Of a stretch of DNA of 10,132 nt, positions 1 to 6,621 are shown in pieces; positions within the stretch are counted from its first letter, which is position 1, and each line of letters starts with the position of its first letter. Made by a program: the position numbers and the translations under genes. Origin of the DNA: Hyphomicrobiales bacterium (GTDB taxonomy: Bacteria > Pseudomonadota > Alphaproteobacteria > Rhizobiales > Beijerinckiaceae). The notes beneath the pieces are model-generated. The model was given only the letters and a program-made list of their open reading frames with translations, was not told where the DNA came from and ran no database searches. The stretch spans positions 1 to 10,132 of the forward strand of contig JAQGKM010000186.1 in assembly GCA_028290125.1 (NCBI GenBank), given 5' to 3'.

Positions 1-500
1 TGCATTTCTCGGTCGTGGCCTTCAAGGACATCTATCACCTGCCGGTGACGGCGACGGCCGTCGCGCTCACCGCCTACCAGGGCCTGCAGATGCTGGCCGT
101 GCTGCCCGGCGGCTGGCTCGCCGACAAGGTCGAGAACCACGAGCTCCTGCTCGCGCTTTGCTTCGGCCTGTCGGGCGTTCTCGTGCTGCTCGCGGGCGCG
201 GGCGGGCTGCCGTTCTGGGTGGTGATCTCGTTCCTCGGCGGCGCCGGCGCCCTGCGCGGCCTCGTCAACGCTTCGCGTGACGTCTCCGTGCGACATGCAG
301 CCACCGACCGCATCAGCGTCGGCACGCTGTTCGGCTTCGTCACCACCGGCTACAGCGGCGGGCAGATCATCGGACCGGCGCTGTACGGCTGGATCATGGA
401 TTTCGGCCGCCCCGAACTGGTGTTCTGGGCCTCCGCCGCCTTCTCGACGCTCGCGATCGGCACGATGCTGGTGAACCGCCTCGCGCCCCGCCCCACTTGA
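1..500 (+). CDS. MFS transporter, C-terminal part (5' end outside window)
   Basis: The reading frame is open from the left edge and ends at TGA 498-500, giving about 165 residues; MFS proteins are usually about 400, so roughly the first half is missing. Visible features are a hydrophobic helix followed by GGWLADK (GTG-counted residues about 32-38), which matches the cytoplasmic loop G-x-L-A-D-[RK] motif between helices 2/3 or 8/9 of MFS proteins. Several hydrophobic segments follow, one of them carrying the glycine-rich GYSGGQIIGPALYGWIMD stretch typical of a helix 11 region. By family it is an inner-membrane secondary transporter; the substrate cannot be told. A GTG at 15 is an internal codon rather than the likely start, because the frame continues upstream of it with hydrophobic residues. 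The next gene on this strand begins 125 bases downstream, so co-transcription is possible but not shown. Confidence 0.85.
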   Translation, partial: HFSVVAFKDIYHLPVTATAVALTAYQGLQMLAVLPGGWLADKVENHELLLALCFGLSGVLVLLAGAGGLPFWVVISFLGGAGALRGLVNASRDVSVRHAATDRISVGTLFGFVTTGYSGGQIIGPALYGWIMDFGRPELVFWASAAFSTLAIGTMLVNRLAPRPT

Positions 501-521
501 GTCCGCGCCCCGCGCCCCCTA

Positions 522-571
522 AATGAAGCCTCGACAAGGTCCGATCGCCCGTCTATGGCCTCGGCTTCATT
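522..571. repeat. 9-bp perfect inverted repeat in the MFS-panD gap
   Basis: AATGAAGCC at 522-530 is exactly complementary to GGCTTCATT at 563-571, with a 32-base spacer. No T-run follows either arm, so it does not look like an intrinsic terminator. It could be an operator or a weak RNA structure ahead of panD, or chance. The rest of the 501-625 gap shows no gene and no convincing promoter. Confidence 0.3.
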
Positions 572-625
572 GAGGGGTGGCCGGCGAACGGCAGCCCGCG
601 CCAAGATTGAGAGCTTCGACACGGT

Positions 626-997
626 ATGCGCTGGCTCCTGCGTTCCAAACTTCACAACGCCACCGTGACGGAGGCAAACCTCGCCTATATCGGGTCGATC
701 ACCATCGACACCGATCTGCTGGACCTTGTGAACCTGTGGCCGGGCGAGCGCGTGCTGGTCGTTTCCAACACGTCGGGCGCCCGTCTCGAGACCTACGTGA
801 TCGCGGGCGAGCGCGGCTCGGGCGCGATCTGCATGAACGGCGCCGCCGCCCACCTGATCCGGGAGGGCGAGCAGGTCATCATCATGGGCTTCGAGCTGAC
901 CGACCGCCCCATCGACCCGAAATGCGCGCTGGTCGACGGCAAGAACCGCTTCGTCCGCTTCCTGGCGGAAAAGGAAAAGACGGTTCTGGAGGACTAA
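626..997 (+). CDS. panD: Aspartate 1-decarboxylase, pyruvoyl-dependent (PanD)
   Basis: This 123-residue protein matches bacterial PanD in length and motifs. PanD makes beta-alanine from L-aspartate for pantothenate and coenzyme A; the proenzyme cuts itself between Gly and Ser to form a pyruvoyl group. The expected cut site is Gly23-Ser24 in YIGSITID. Other family residues are in place: Lys8 and His10 (LRSKLH), Tyr21, Arg53, Thr56-Tyr57 in RLETYVIAGERGS, and Asn71 in NGAAAH (E. coli equivalents K9, H11, Y22, R54, T57-Y58, N72). The ATG at 626 is the only plausible start, since an in-frame TGA lies at 608-610; the ribosome site is weak. The stop is 4 bases from the stop of the convergent crotonase gene. 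No panB or panC is in the window. The C-terminal tail after residue 90 is less conserved. It should act in the cytoplasm as a homotetramer. Confidence 0.93.
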   Translation: MRWLLRSKLHNATVTEANLAYIGSITIDTDLLDLVNLWPGERVLVVSNTSGARLETYVIAGERGSGAICMNGAAAHLIREGEQVIIMGFELTDRPIDPKCALVDGKNRFVRFLAEKEKTVLED

Positions 998-1001
998 AGC
1001 G

Positions 1002-1838
1002 TTACAGCTTGTCCTCGCCGCGCCCCTTCGCCAGCTCCTTGGCCTGCGGCGTCTGCATGTAGAAGTTCAGGAACTCGTAGCTGAGCGACGCGTCGTGCAC
1101 GAGGTTGAACTGGGCGAGCATGTTCTTGTTGAGCACCCGCTTGGTCATCGCCAGCGCGTAGGCGTTGCGCTTCAGCAGCCTTTGCGCGATCTCGTTCGTC
1201 TTCGCGTCGAGCTCCGAGGCTGGCACCGCGTAATTGACGACGCCCATGGCGGCCAGCTCCTTCGCGGTGAAGGGCCGTGCGAGCATCAGATATTCCTTGG
1301 CCATGTTCATCGGCATCTTGAGTGGCGCAAAGACCGCGCCGCCGTCGCCCGTCACCATGCAATGCTCGGCCGAGCCCACCACCTTGCCGTCGATCTCCAG
1401 TTCGCCGGCGCTCATGTGATGATCGGCGATGATCGCGTCCTCGCGCGCCACGATGAAATCGCAGGCGAGCACCAGATTGGCGCCGAAGCCGACGGCATGG
1501 CCGTTGACCTTGGCGATCACCGGCTTCTCGATGGTGCACATGGCCTCGACCGCACGGGTGACGCCGCTCATGATGTCCCAATCGTTGCCCGGATTGCCGT
1601 GATGGCCGTAGGACGAGGGCGGGATGGTGAAGACATCGTCCTTGCCGGTGATGACGATGACGCGCACCGAATCGTCGTGGCGCAATTCTGTGAGCGCGCG
1701 CGCCACTTCGCTCGCGCGTTGCGCGCCGCCGCGCTTTTCCGTGCGCATGAGATCGCGAAGATGAGGTTCGAGCCGCTTCAGCTCGATGGTGGCGACCTGG
1801 GCCTCGCGGACGATGTCGAGCAGAACATAATCGGACAT
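1002..1838 (-). CDS. Crotonase-fold (enoyl-CoA hydratase/isomerase family) protein, divergent active site
   Basis: The protein has 278 residues, normal for the crotonase family, and is the last gene of the minus-strand operon. The family core is clear at residues 105-131: KPVIAKVNGHAVGFGANLVL, then CDFIVA. The GDGGAVF stretch (164-170) and AKEYLML with the LAAMGVVNYAVP region behind it are also typical. Family members polarise acyl-CoA or other enolate-forming carbonyl substrates. The usual first oxyanion motif (AGxDL) is replaced by TIPPSSYG (71-78), and the first catalytic Glu position appears to be Asn121, so simple hydratase activity is doubtful; a hydrolase or decarboxylase role is equally possible. 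ATG 1838 is preferred because GTGAGG lies 6 bases ahead of it. A GTG at 1850 overlaps the TctC stop as GTGA but has no ribosome site. Likely cytoplasmic. Confidence 0.82.
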   Translation of the reverse strand: MSDYVLLDIVREAQVATIELKRLEPHLRDLMRTEKRGGAQRASEVARALTELRHDDSVRVIVITGKDDVFTIPPSSYGHHGNPGNDWDIMSGVTRAVEAMCTIEKPVIAKVNGHAVGFGANLVLACDFIVAREDAIIADHHMSAGELEIDGKVVGSAEHCMVTGDGGAVFAPLKMPMNMAKEYLMLARPFTAKELAAMGVVNYAVPASELDAKTNEIAQRLLKRNAYALAMTKRVLNKNMLAQFNLVHDASLSYEFLNFYMQTPQAKELAKGRGEDKL

Positions 1839-1844
1839 ATCTGG

Positions 1845-1850
1845 CCTCAC
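1845..1850 (-). promoter_or_regulatory. Ribosome binding site deciding the crotonase start
   Basis: Reading the minus strand, GTGAGG lies 6 bases before ATG 1838 and overlaps the TGA stop of the upstream TctC gene (1849-1847). This supports ATG 1838 over the overlapping GTG 1850 and suggests translational coupling between the two genes. Confidence 0.55.
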
Positions 1851-2887
1851 TTGTCGGCGAGCAGGCGCGCGAAGCGCTGGCGAATGGGTTCAGGCGTCTT
1901 CGCGGCTTTCTCGAGCAGCGCATGCACGGCGGCGCCGTCGATCGGGCTCGTCATGATGCCGGCCTTCAGCATTTCGGCGCGGAAGGTCTCGTCCATCGCC
2001 ATGTCCATGAAGGCCTTGCGGAGCACGCCGAGACGATCTTCCGGCACGCCGGGCGGCGCGACCACCGGCAGCGCCATGAAGAACGGCAGTTCTGCGAAAT
2101 CGAGCAGCGCGAAATCCTCAGCCCCCTTCACCAGTTCGCGTGCGATCGGCACGTCCGGATAATCGGGCAGCCGCGTCGTGCGGCCGAAGGCGATCAGCGG
2201 CTTCAGCTTCTTCTCCGCCCAGAGCTGCGGGCGGCCGACCTGGATAGCGCTGATGTCGACGATCTGCCCGTCGACCTCGCCGCGCTCCATCGCGAGCCAG
2301 ATCTCGTTGGCGCCGGGAAAGCCGCGCACCACGTCGACATTCATCCCGACCATGTCCTTGCCGATCAGCGCGAAGGTGATGTTGGTCGAGCCGCCGCGCG
2401 TGCCGCCGAGAATGGCGGGCTTGGGGAGCTTCGCCAGTTCCGCCATGTTGCGCGCCGGAAAAGCGTCATTGACGACCATCAGATAGGCGTCGTCGCGATA
2501 GGACGACAGCGAGCCGAGCCAATTGAGTTTCAACGGGTCGAAGTTTGCGTTCGGATCGTTGAGGAAGGCGAGCTGCGGCAGCGCGCGGCTCATCACCACG
2601 ATCGACAGGCCGTCGCGCTCCAGCGTGTTGCCGAGCTTGTTGGCGATCGCCAGCCCGCCGGCGCCCGGTTGGTTCTGCACGACGATGCTGGGCTTGCCCG
2701 GGATGAAGCGGGCGAGATGCCGGGCGATGGTGCGCCCTGCCGTGTCGTAATAGCCGCCGGTGGACGAGCCGACGATGATGTTGAGCGTGCGACCGGCGTA
2801 GAAATTCGTCTGCGCCATCGATGGCGTCGCGATGGCCGGCGCGAGTGCGCCGGCCAGTGTTGCAAGTGCATGCCTGCGTGTCAGCAT
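1847..2887 (-). CDS. TctC/Bug-family periplasmic solute-binding protein
   Basis: This 346-residue protein has the layout of the Bug/TctC receptors of tripartite tricarboxylate transporters, which capture carboxylates or related small organics in the periplasm. The N terminus MLTRRHALATLAG..PSMAQ is an export signal with cleavage expected after Ala25; TRRHAL resembles a twin-arginine motif. Family marks follow: GRTLNIIVGSSTGGYYDTAGR (about 32-52), where the loop contacts the ligand, and NQPGAGGLAIANKL (72-85), the hallmark PGAGG helix start. VAPPGVPEDRL near the C terminus is also typical. ATG 2887 is preceded by GGGGGAGGG with a 4-base spacing; the longer frame upstream overlaps bicupin B and is not used. 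It lies 28 bases after bicupin B and abuts the crotonase gene. No TctA or TctB membrane subunit is in the window, so it may work with a transporter encoded elsewhere or as a sensor. Confidence 0.9.
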   Translation of the reverse strand: MLTRRHALATLAGALAPAIATPSMAQTNFYAGRTLNIIVGSSTGGYYDTAGRTIARHLARFIPGKPSIVVQNQPGAGGLAIANKLGNTLERDGLSIVVMSRALPQLAFLNDPNANFDPLKLNWLGSLSSYRDDAYLMVVNDAFPARNMAELAKLPKPAILGGTRGGSTNITFALIGKDMVGMNVDVVRGFPGANEIWLAMERGEVDGQIVDISAIQVGRPQLWAEKKLKPLIAFGRTTRLPDYPDVPIARELVKGAEDFALLDFAELPFFMALPVVAPPGVPEDRLGVLRKAFMDMAMDETFRAEMLKAGIMTSPIDGAAVHALLEKAAKTPEPIRQRFARLLADK

Positions 2888-2915
2888 TGGACCCTCCCCC
2901 CGAAAGGCGCCTGCC

Positions 2916-4151
2916 TTACATGCCGTTGAAATCCGACATCGGGCGTTCTTCGCCTTCCTTCGGCTCGGTGTAGAGAAATTCCTCCATGCGAGACGATGTG
3001 CCTTCGCGCGCCAGCGTTTCCTCGTATTCCTTGCGGATATACGGATCTTCCATGTCGTAGGGGATCGCGTTGCCGCCATCGCGCACGTCGATGGCGCCCA
3101 TGTCGCGTTCCTTCTCGCCCGGACGTCCGGGCCTGCGGCCACGCGCATTGTTGGGGCCGAACCACGCCGTCATGCGCAGCGGGCCTTTGCTGATGCCGAA
3201 ATGCTGGTGGTACCAGTCGCCGCTCATCGGCGCCGCCGAGACCATGCCGACGGGCTCGTAATCGACGCGGAACACCTGCTCGGCCTTGCCGTCCTTCCAC
3301 GGCGTCGCGCCGATCTCGGACGGCCAGGTGTAGGTGTAGCCCTTGCCGTTGACGCAGATGAGCACCGCCGCCGAGGCATGCTTGTGGGCCTTCGAATAAC
3401 GCCCTGTCTCGTGCTGGCCGATCCACATGTAGAAACGCTGGCCGGCCATATGCGGCTCGATGCGGCGATAGCCGGGCGAGCGCCGGTTATCGAGCGGCAG
3501 TTCGCAGGACATGATGTCGGGGATCATGTTGGTGCGGCGCATGGCGAGCCCGCGCACGGGATCGGACGCGATGTCGTCCTTCGGCTTGAAGAAGTCGCTC
3601 TCGCCGGAGAAGCGATCGCGGAACGAGTAGGGATTGTTGAAGATGAAATCCTCGTTGCCGTAGAGGTTCATCGCATTGGGGGCCGACGTGCCGGCGAGCA
3701 GCAGGGCTGGCGACGACGAGGCGTTGACGATGCGATGGTAGGCGTTCATCGGAATGGCGAAGAGCGAGCCCTTCTGCCATTCGAAGATCTGCTTCTTGCC
3801 GTCCTCCTGCCAGACCTCGGTCGTGCCGCGCCCCTCGATGACGAGAAACTGCTCTTCGTACAGGTGCTTTTCGACATTGAGCGCACCCGAGCCCGGCACT
3901 TCGACGACATAGGCGCCCCACAGGCCTTCCGTTCCCCACAGCTGGATGAACGACCCCTTGCCGCCCATGCGGCTCCACGGCTTCAGCGGCAGGTTCTGCA
4001 CCTTGCTGACGCCGACGGCGCGCACGATCGGGATGCCCTGCTCCTCCATGAACACGTCATAGGGCATGGGCGGCTTCTTGAACGTGCCGAGCCCCGCCTT
4101 CTTGGTGAGACCTGTCGGCTCGTGCCAGTGGTCCTGTGCGTCATGCGGCAT
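2916..4151 (-). CDS. Bicupin protein B, possible ring-cleavage-type dioxygenase
   Basis: The protein has 411 residues and two cupin barrels. Domain 1 has EKHLYEEQFLVIEGRG (94-109), giving His96 and Glu100 in the motif 1 positions, with Glu94 where the first His usually sits. Its motif 2 is FAIPMNAYHRIVN (131-143) with His139 and Asn143. Domain 2 has KAHKHASAAVLICVNGKG (254-271; His256, His258, with the usual Glu replaced by Ala) and DWYHQHF (312-318; His315, His317). Bicupins of this arrangement include gentisate and hydroxynaphthoate dioxygenases, which bind Fe(II) through histidines; that activity is only inferred here. It has no signal peptide, so is probably cytoplasmic. It is clearly a paralogue of bicupin A, 27 bases upstream, sharing the NPYSF segment after domain 1 and a GGNxI..DPxI tail. 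AAGGGAGGA sits 5 bases before ATG 4151. Other non-haem or binding roles remain possible. Confidence 0.8.
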   Translation of the reverse strand: MPHDAQDHWHEPTGLTKKAGLGTFKKPPMPYDVFMEEQGIPIVRAVGVSKVQNLPLKPWSRMGGKGSFIQLWGTEGLWGAYVVEVPGSGALNVEKHLYEEQFLVIEGRGTTEVWQEDGKKQIFEWQKGSLFAIPMNAYHRIVNASSSPALLLAGTSAPNAMNLYGNEDFIFNNPYSFRDRFSGESDFFKPKDDIASDPVRGLAMRRTNMIPDIMSCELPLDNRRSPGYRRIEPHMAGQRFYMWIGQHETGRYSKAHKHASAAVLICVNGKGYTYTWPSEIGATPWKDGKAEQVFRVDYEPVGMVSAAPMSGDWYHQHFGISKGPLRMTAWFGPNNARGRRPGRPGEKERDMGAIDVRDGGNAIPYDMEDPYIRKEYEETLAREGTSSRMEEFLYTEPKEGEERPMSDFNGM

Positions 4152-4178
4152 TGCAGTCCTCCCTTGTTGTGTTCTTGT

Positions 4179-5291
4179 TCAGGCTGAGAAGTATTTCTCC
4201 ATGCCGGGCTTGATGCCGGCCTTGGTCATCTCGTCGAGCCAGAGCGCGTGGATGCGCGGATCCTGGTCCTCGAACTCGATCTGATTGCCGCCCTGCTTGA
4301 TGCTCATCGACGAGCGCTGCTTCTGGCCCTTGTCGCCGATCATCGTCTGGCGCTTCTGCAGGGTGAACGGATAGCGCACGTTGCCGATGCCCATTGCGAG
4401 ATAGCGCGCCGGTTCGCTGCTGGTGTTGAAGTGCTGGTGGATTTGGCTCTGGCATGGCGGAAACACCACGCCGTGCTTCCACTCGATGCGCGTGAAATCG
4501 GCGTCGCCCTCATACCAGAGCAGCGAATAGCCGTGGCCCGTGACGCAGATGACATGCGTTCCCGGCCCATGCCGGTGGGCTTTCTTGTAAGTGCCGGCCG
4601 GCATTTCCGACATGTGGCCCGACATGATGCCGTCCGCCAGCACGAACTTGATGTTGCTCGATCCGCCGCCGCGATCGGCATATTCGTGCAGCTTGATGCC
4701 CGCCATGTCGGGCACGAAGTTGGTCTCCCAGAGATGGTTGCCCGGACGGATCGGGATGAAGTCGCCCTCGCCCGTCCAGTAATTCTCCTTGCCGACGCGT
4801 TCCTGGAAGCTGAACGGATTGTCGAAGATGAAGCGCTCGTTGTGAAACGTGTTCATCAGGAGCGGCATGTTGGTCGTCGAGACCAGCAGCGCGCGCTGGC
4901 GTCCGCCTGCGTTGAAGTGTCGGTGCGGCATGTTGATCGGGATCGAGAACATCGATTTCGCCGACCATTCGAAGCTGCGCTTGGAACCGTCCGGCAATTC
5001 GATCTGCGTCGAACCCTCGCCTTCGAGCACGTAATAGATGTCTTCGTACAGGTGCCGCAGCGGCGCGGTCGAAGCGCCGGGCGCAATCTCGAACAGGAAC
5101 ATGTTGCAGAAATCGCCGCGCCCCTTCAGGTGCACGGCTGCGCCCTTCGCGCCGACGCGCGCCCAGGGCCCGGTTTCCACTTCGAACAGATCGATGGCGT
5201 AGTCGCCGTCCACGACGGGGATGCCTTCGGCGTTCACCCAATCGAGATAGGCGTCGATTCCATATCTTGCGGCGGCGACTTCGTCGCTCAT
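4179..5291 (-). CDS. Bicupin protein A, first gene of the minus-strand operon
   Basis: The protein has 370 residues and two cupin domains. Domain 1 has RHLYEDIYYVLEGEG (79-93): His80 is kept, the Glu position is Asp84, and the first His position is Leu78. Its motif 2 is SIPINMPHRHFN (116-127) with His123 and Asn127. Domain 2 carries KAHRHGPGTHVICVTGHG (237-254; His239 and His241, usual Glu replaced) and IHQHFN (284-289; His285, His287). Four histidines in domain 2 suggest it is the metal site, as in gentisate-dioxygenase-like bicupins. A segment after domain 1, FIFDNPFSFQER, is shared with bicupin B, as is the tail GGNQIEFEDQDPRIHALW. The start is ATG 5291, with GGAGGAAG 5 bases ahead; an in-frame extension to 5513 would run through the promoter into the divergent gene and is rejected. 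No export signal. The substrate is unknown. Confidence 0.8.
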   Translation of the reverse strand: MSDEVAAARYGIDAYLDWVNAEGIPVVDGDYAIDLFEVETGPWARVGAKGAAVHLKGRGDFCNMFLFEIAPGASTAPLRHLYEDIYYVLEGEGSTQIELPDGSKRSFEWSAKSMFSIPINMPHRHFNAGGRQRALLVSTTNMPLLMNTFHNERFIFDNPFSFQERVGKENYWTGEGDFIPIRPGNHLWETNFVPDMAGIKLHEYADRGGGSSNIKFVLADGIMSGHMSEMPAGTYKKAHRHGPGTHVICVTGHGYSLLWYEGDADFTRIEWKHGVVFPPCQSQIHQHFNTSSEPARYLAMGIGNVRYPFTLQKRQTMIGDKGQKQRSSMSIKQGGNQIEFEDQDPRIHALWLDEMTKAGIKPGMEKYFSA

Positions 5292-5323
5292 CCTGACTTC
5301 CTCCCCGGTGGGTCTTTTTATGA

Positions 5324-5340
5324 CGGCTGGTGACAAGCCG
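5324..5340. repeat. Short inverted repeat overlapping a -35, possible operator
   Basis: CGGCT (5324-5328) and AGCCG (5336-5340) are complementary around a 7-base centre that contains most of the candidate plus-strand -35. TGACAA also occurs as a direct repeat at 5331-5336 and 5380-5385, 49 bases apart. A regulator site is possible; no regulator gene is in the window. The arms are short enough to arise by chance. Confidence 0.25.
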
Positions 5341-5359
5341 CGAACCCTGTGCGTAAAAT
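5330..5359 (+). promoter_or_regulatory. Candidate sigma-70-type promoter for the ABC arm, sharing the -10 block
   Basis: On the plus strand, GTGACA (5330-5335) and TAAAAT (5354-5359) are 18 bases apart. Transcription would start near 5366, about 53 bases before ATG 5419. The -10 overlaps that of the opposite promoter (TAAAATTA, 5354-5361), so polymerase could not occupy both at once. The -35 overlaps a small inverted repeat at 5324-5340. Confidence 0.45.
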
Positions 5360-5385
5360 TAGCAGCAGAACGAGCGCCCTGACAA
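5356..5385 (-). promoter_or_regulatory. Candidate sigma-70-type promoter for the bicupin operon
   Basis: On the minus strand, TTGTCA (5385-5380) and TAATTT (5361-5356) are separated by 18 bases. Transcription would start near 5349, leaving a leader of about 58 bases before ATG 5291. It sits in the only AT-rich patch between two divergent genes. The match is by eye; spacing and -10 sequence are acceptable but not ideal. Confidence 0.5.
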
Positions 5386-5418
5386 CAACGACGCCGCCCA
5401 AGGGAGGAAACCGCGCGC

Positions 5419-6501
5419 ATGTGGACGCCGCGAAGATTCACGTCAGGCGCGATCGCGCTCTGGGCCGGGCTCGCCGTCGGCCTCCCCGCGCAAGCGCTGG
5501 ACAATCCGCTCACCTATGCAGGAGCCGACCGTGAAGCCGCGCTGATCGAGGGCGCGAAAGCCGAGGGCGAGGTCGTCTTTTATTCGGCCATGATCGTCAA
5601 TCAGGCGCTGCGGCCGATTTCCGAAGCTTTCATGAAGAAATACCCGTTCGTGAAAGTGAACTACTGGCGTGCGGAATCGGCCGGCATCTTCACCAAGCTC
5701 TCCGCGGAAGTGCGGGCCGGCAAGGTCGTGGCCGATGTGGTCGAGGGCACGGGCGTCGGCGAATCCGTGATCCAGGCCGGGTTTGCGCAACCCTATGCGA
5801 CGCCCGCCATCGCAGGCGTGCCGGAGCGTTACCGCGATCCCAATGGGCTGTGGACGCCCACGCGCCGCTCGTTCTTCGGCGTCGGATACAACACGAAACT
5901 CGTCGCGGCGGGCGATGTGCCGAAAACCTATGAGGATCTGCTCGATCCGCGTTTCAAGGGCCGTATGGCGTGGCACGCCGGCAGCGCCAGCGGGGCCGAC
6001 CTCTTCGTCACCAACCTGCGCATGGCGTGGGGTGACGAGAAAACGAGCGACTATCTGCGCCGCCTCGGCGAGCAGAAGGTGGCGTCGCTCAGCGGCGCGA
6101 GCGCGCGCGGACTCGTTGATCGCGTCATCGCCGGCGAGATGCTGCTGGCGCTGAACATTTTCGCGCATCACCCGCTGATCAGCCAGGCCAAGGGCGCGCC
6201 GGTCAGCACGGCGTTGCTCGATCCCGTGGCCAGCACGGTCGGCACGATGATCATGCCGAAAGGACTGCGCCATCCGCATGCGGCCATGCTGCTCGCCGAC
6301 TTCATCCTGTCCCGCGAGGGCCAGACGATCCTCGCCGAGGCTGGCTACTTTCCGACCCACAAGGATGTGCCGACGCGCGCCGATCTTGCGCCGATCATCG
6401 AGGCGCTGGGCCGCGTGTCGGAGCAATTCGTCGCGCCCGAGCACCTTGTCAAGGACACCGCGCTGTCCGAGGACATGATCGCCAAGACGATGCAGAAATA
6501 G
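5419..6501 (+). CDS. ABC transporter periplasmic binding protein 1 (Fe(III)/family-1 type)
   Basis: This 360-residue protein is the first gene of the plus-strand cluster. The N terminus is a signal peptide with cleavage expected after Ala26 (LPAQA-LD). The mature part follows the AfuA/FbpA-like fold: EGEVVFYSAMIVNQALRPI (49-67), KKYPFVKVNYWR (73-84), YNTKLV (157-162), the inter-domain PKTYEDLLDPRFKGRM (168-183), GLVDRVIAGE (231-240) and HPHAAMLLADFILSREGQ (285-302). Members bind iron, or small organics such as phosphonates, sulfonates or carboxylates. At the place of the iron-binding Tyr-Tyr pair it has FAHHPLIS (His250-His251), so ferric iron is unlikely to be the ligand. Start: ATG 5419 with GGGAGGAAA ahead. 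It is about 65% identical, without gaps, to binding protein 2 two genes downstream. Confidence 0.9.
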   Translation: MWTPRRFTSGAIALWAGLAVGLPAQALDNPLTYAGADREAALIEGAKAEGEVVFYSAMIVNQALRPISEAFMKKYPFVKVNYWRAESAGIFTKLSAEVRAGKVVADVVEGTGVGESVIQAGFAQPYATPAIAGVPERYRDPNGLWTPTRRSFFGVGYNTKLVAAGDVPKTYEDLLDPRFKGRMAWHAGSASGADLFVTNLRMAWGDEKTSDYLRRLGEQKVASLSGASARGLVDRVIAGEMLLALNIFAHHPLISQAKGAPVSTALLDPVASTVGTMIMPKGLRHPHAAMLLADFILSREGQTILAEAGYFPTHKDVPTRADLAPIIEALGRVSEQFVAPEHLVKDTALSEDMIAKTMQK

Positions 6502-6565
6502 GCACGTCGCGGGTCAAGCTTGCCAGAGCCGCCCCCGCGCCGAATAATGCAGGTCGCGCCAGCCT

Positions 6566-6581
6566 TCGGGCTTGCGCCCGA
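6566..6581 (+). other. Small hairpin in the gap after binding protein 1
   Basis: TCGGGC (6566-6571) and GCCCGA (6576-6581) form a 6-bp stem with a 4-base TTGC loop in the 126-base gap 6502-6627. No T-run follows, so it is not a standard terminator; it could stabilise the upstream message or cause partial attenuation. A later AT-rich patch (6604-6615) lacks a well-spaced -35. No gene is seen in the gap. Confidence 0.3.
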
Positions 6582-6613
6582 GCCACGTCAAAAGGCGGGC
6601 CGGATAAAAATAC

Positions 6614-6621
6614 AAGGGAGG
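6614..6621 (+). promoter_or_regulatory. Ribosome binding site deciding a GTG start
   Basis: AAGGGAGG lies 6 bases before GTG 6628. This strong site fixes the start of the enolase-superfamily gene and rules out the in-frame TTG at 6520, which has no comparable site and would add 36 proline- and arginine-rich residues unlike the family. Confidence 0.8.

Noticed and set aside
577..1062. Alternative plus-strand frame overlapping panD, and a minus-strand frame at 350-853
   Set aside because: PanD in the 626 frame matches its family from end to end; the other two frames show no motif.
2916..5291. Possible reading of the two bicupin genes as one frameshifted gene
   Set aside because: Each has its own ribosome site, start and stop and two complete cupin domains, with a 27-base gap between them.
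1095..5333. Long plus-strand frames (1095-2162, 1922-2929, 2832-4187, 4248-5333) opposite the minus-strand operon
   Set aside because: All are low-information Arg/His/Ala-rich translations antisense to genes with clear domains and good ribosome sites.
5292..5513. N-terminal extension of bicupin A into the divergent region
   Set aside because: It would overlap the start of binding protein 1 and the candidate promoters, and ATG 5291 has an excellent ribosome site.
6566..6610. A promoter before the MLE-subgroup gene (TTGCGC with TAAAAA)
   Set aside because: Spacing is about 27 bases; the alternative GTCAAA would be about 14. Neither fits a normal sigma-70 promoter.
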